Part shown: in pieces, positions 62,517 to 64,000 of the stretch
How the letters are laid out: each line of letters opens with the position of its first letter
Position numbering within the stretch: the stretch's first letter is position 1
Source of the DNA: Azonexus sp.
GTDB lineage: Bacteria; Pseudomonadota; Gammaproteobacteria; Burkholderiales; Rhodocyclaceae
Assembly: GCA_030696345.1 (NCBI GenBank)
Contig: JAUYSK010000027.1
Coordinates: 1 to 64,000 of the forward strand
Reading direction: 5' to 3'
Length of the DNA: 64,000 bases
The notes under the pieces: generated by a model
What the model was told of the DNA's origin: nothing
Seen by the model: only the letters and a program-made list of their open reading frames with translations
Databases searched by the model: none
Program-made: the position numbers and the translations under genes

Positions 62517-64000
62517 TCAGGCTCCACATCCCTTGCTGACCAGATGGATTGGCGAGACCGGGGCGTAATGCACGATCGCCTTCGGCGCGCAGGGCTGAAC
62601 GCACAGGCCGCAGCCGGTGCATACCGACGATTCAATCCGCACGAACGCCAGATCAACCTCGCGGCCGCTGGGCTTCACTTCCTTGCCACGCCGGGTAACG
62701 TGGATGGCCGGGCAGCCGACGTCGATACAGTTGCCGCAGCCGGTGCACAGGTCGTCGATGACTTCGAAGGGCTTCAGCTTGTGGTAGTCCTTGACCAGTA
62801 CGCAGGGCTGGTCGGTGATGATGACCGAGACTTCCGGAATCTTCACTTCGTCGCGGATGGTCTTGAACAGCACCGGCAGTTCGTATGGGTTGACCTGATG
62901 GATGCGCTCCGGATTGACGCCCAGCGATTCGACCAGCTTGGCGAAATTGACACGCGGCGCTTCCTCGTCATGGATGTCGCGGCCATTGCCCGGATTGTTC
63001 TGGCCGCCAGTCATGCCGACGGCGCGGTTATCGAGCAACAGGACGGTGACATTGCCCTTGTTGTAGATCATGTCGAGCAGACCCTGCATGCCCATGTGCA
63101 GGAAGGTCGAGTCGCCGATCACGGCGACGATGCGCTTGTCCTTGTCGGATTCGCCGCGCCCCTTGTCCATGCCGAGCGCAACGCCCATCGAGGCGCCCAT
63201 CGAGACGCAGGTGTCGAGCGCATTCCACGGATGGCCGGCGCCGAGCGTGTAGCAGCCGATGTCGCCAGCGATGCTCAGGTTGCGGACTTGCGACAGCGTG
63301 TAATAGACGCCGAGGTGCGGGCAGGCGACGCACATGGTCGGCGGCCGGGGGAAAACCGGCATTGCTGCGGTGGACTGCATTTCTGGCACTTTTTCGCCGA
63401 GCAGTTTGGCGATGGCCGGGCGCAGGACATTGGGCGAAAGTTCGCCCTGCAGTGGCAGGATTTCCTTGCCGATGACTTTGAGTCCCTGCGCCTTGAGTTC
63501 GGTTTCGATCAGCGGTTCGACTTCCTCAACCACCACGACCTGTTCGACCATGGCCGCCAGTTCGCGGCACTTCTCGAAAGGTACCGGGCAGGAGAAACCG
63601 AGCTTCAGCACCGGGGCGTTCGGGAAGGATTCCTTGACGTGCATGTAGGCCGGGCCGGAGGTGATGAAACCGACGCGTTTGTCGGAACCGTCCTCGATGA
63701 AATTCAGCGGCGAGGTTTCGGCCACAGCCCGCAACTCGACATCGCGCTTGAACATCAGCGGAATGCGCTTGCCGGCATTGCCCGGCACCATGACGAAACG
63801 GCCCGGTTCCTTCTTGAAGCCGGCGCCGACATGGGCGACGCGCTCACCGACGGTGACCAGCGACTTGACGTGGTTGATGCGTGTCGTCATGCGCAGGATG
63901 ACCGGCACCTGAAACTGCTCGGACAGCTCGAAGCCGAGCTTGGTCATTTCGTAGGCTTCCTGCGAGTCGGCCGGCTCCAGCACGGGCACGTGCGCAAAGC
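62517..64000 (-). CDS. iorA: Indolepyruvate ferredoxin oxidoreductase alpha subunit, N-terminus beyond the window
   Basis: The visible 493 residues are the C-terminal two thirds of IorA; the frame runs off the window at 64000. A thiamine-diphosphate-binding region (GDIGCYTLGAGHPWNALDTC, then GDSTFLHMGMQGLLD and NNPGNG in outline) is followed by two ferredoxin-type motifs, CTGCGNCIDVGCP and CTGCGLCVQPCAP, for [4Fe-4S] clusters. It takes part in anaerobic or microaerobic degradation of aromatic amino acids. Copy 12 of the dispersed motif lies within it. Confidence 0.93.
   Translation of the reverse strand, partial: FAHVPVLEPADSQEAYEMTKLGFELSEQFQVPVILRMTTRINHVKSLVTVGERVAHVGAGFKKEPGRFVMVPGNAGKRIPLMFKRDVELRAVAETSPLNFIEDGSDKRVGFITSGPAYMHVKESFPNAPVLKLGFSCPVPFEKCRELAAMVEQVVVVEEVEPLIETELKAQGLKVIGKEILPLQGELSPNVLRPAIAKLLGEKVPEMQSTAAMPVFPRPPTMCVACPHLGVYYTLSQVRNLSIAGDIGCYTLGAGHPWNALDTCVSMGASMGVALGMDKGRGESDKDKRIVAVIGDSTFLHMGMQGLLDMIYNKGNVTVLLLDNRAVGMTGGQNNPGNGRDIHDEEAPRVNFAKLVESLGVNPERIHQVNPYELPVLFKTIRDEVKIPEVSVIITDQPCVLVKDYHKLKPFEVIDDLCTGCGNCIDVGCPAIHVTRRGKEVKPSGREVDLAFVRIESSVCTGCGLCVQPCAPKAIVHYAPVSPIHLVSKGCGA
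63363..63375 (-). repeat. Copy 12 of the dispersed 13-mer (GTCCACCGCAGCA on the minus strand)
   Basis: Inside iorA, where the minus strand encodes QSTAAM. See the finding on the dispersed motif. Confidence 0.7.

Overview
The window is a GC-rich stretch of a betaproteobacterial chromosome. The S10-spc-alpha gene order, the alpha-operon tail (secY, infA, rpmJ, rpsM, rpsK, rpsD, rpoA, rplQ), the abundance of signalling proteins, a FloA/HtpX pair and indolepyruvate oxidoreductase genes suggest a Rhodocyclales relative (Dechloromonas/Azonexus-like). This assignment is inference from gene content, not from a search.

Region 1 (1-15291) is the translation superoperon: the end of tuf, then 28 genes from rpsJ to rplQ, all on the plus strand, closed by a strong intrinsic terminator. 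Two internal promoters are proposed, before rplC and before rplN. In both, the -10 box TATAAT sits in the loop of a small palindrome, and the second palindrome also has the form of a terminator.

Region 2 (15348-22504, minus) holds a four-gene sensory operon: a CHASE-type histidine kinase, a receiver/anti-sigma-like ATPase fusion, a receiver-PAS-PP2C phosphatase and an amino-acid binding protein. An Atm1-like ABC exporter lies upstream. Region 3 (22604-31005) has a thioesterase, a FadL-type porin, a DUF2802 protein, a SPOR protein, several lipoproteins, ridA, recG and a hydrolase. Region 4 (31088-38000) has a PilJ-domain kinase, a divergent pair (HD-GYP phosphodiesterase and a hemerythrin-LuxR fusion), floA and htpX.

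Region 5 (38365-45011) is a likely phospholipid-remodelling operon: an ArsR regulator, an Aas-like acyltransferase/acyl-ACP synthetase, membrane proteins, an exported amidohydrolase and an LplT-PlsC fusion. Region 6 (45074-50369) holds ubiA, a c-type cytochrome, a PilZ protein, ubiD, a DUF4160/DUF2442 pair, an acetyltransferase and a membrane protein. Region 7 (50456-58410, minus) has a hybrid kinase, a lipoprotein, dacB, an old yellow enzyme and a PAS chemoreceptor. Region 8 (58411-64000, minus) has a decayed P4-type integrase beside a tRNA-Ala gene, then tsaC, purE, folD, iorB and a partial iorA.

The most notable observation is a 13-base motif, GTYNACCGCAGCA, present 12 times between 15.3 and 63.4 kb on both strands, in genes and between them. 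It is far above chance and resembles a genome-wide signal such as a DNA uptake sequence or the site of a chromosome-organising protein.
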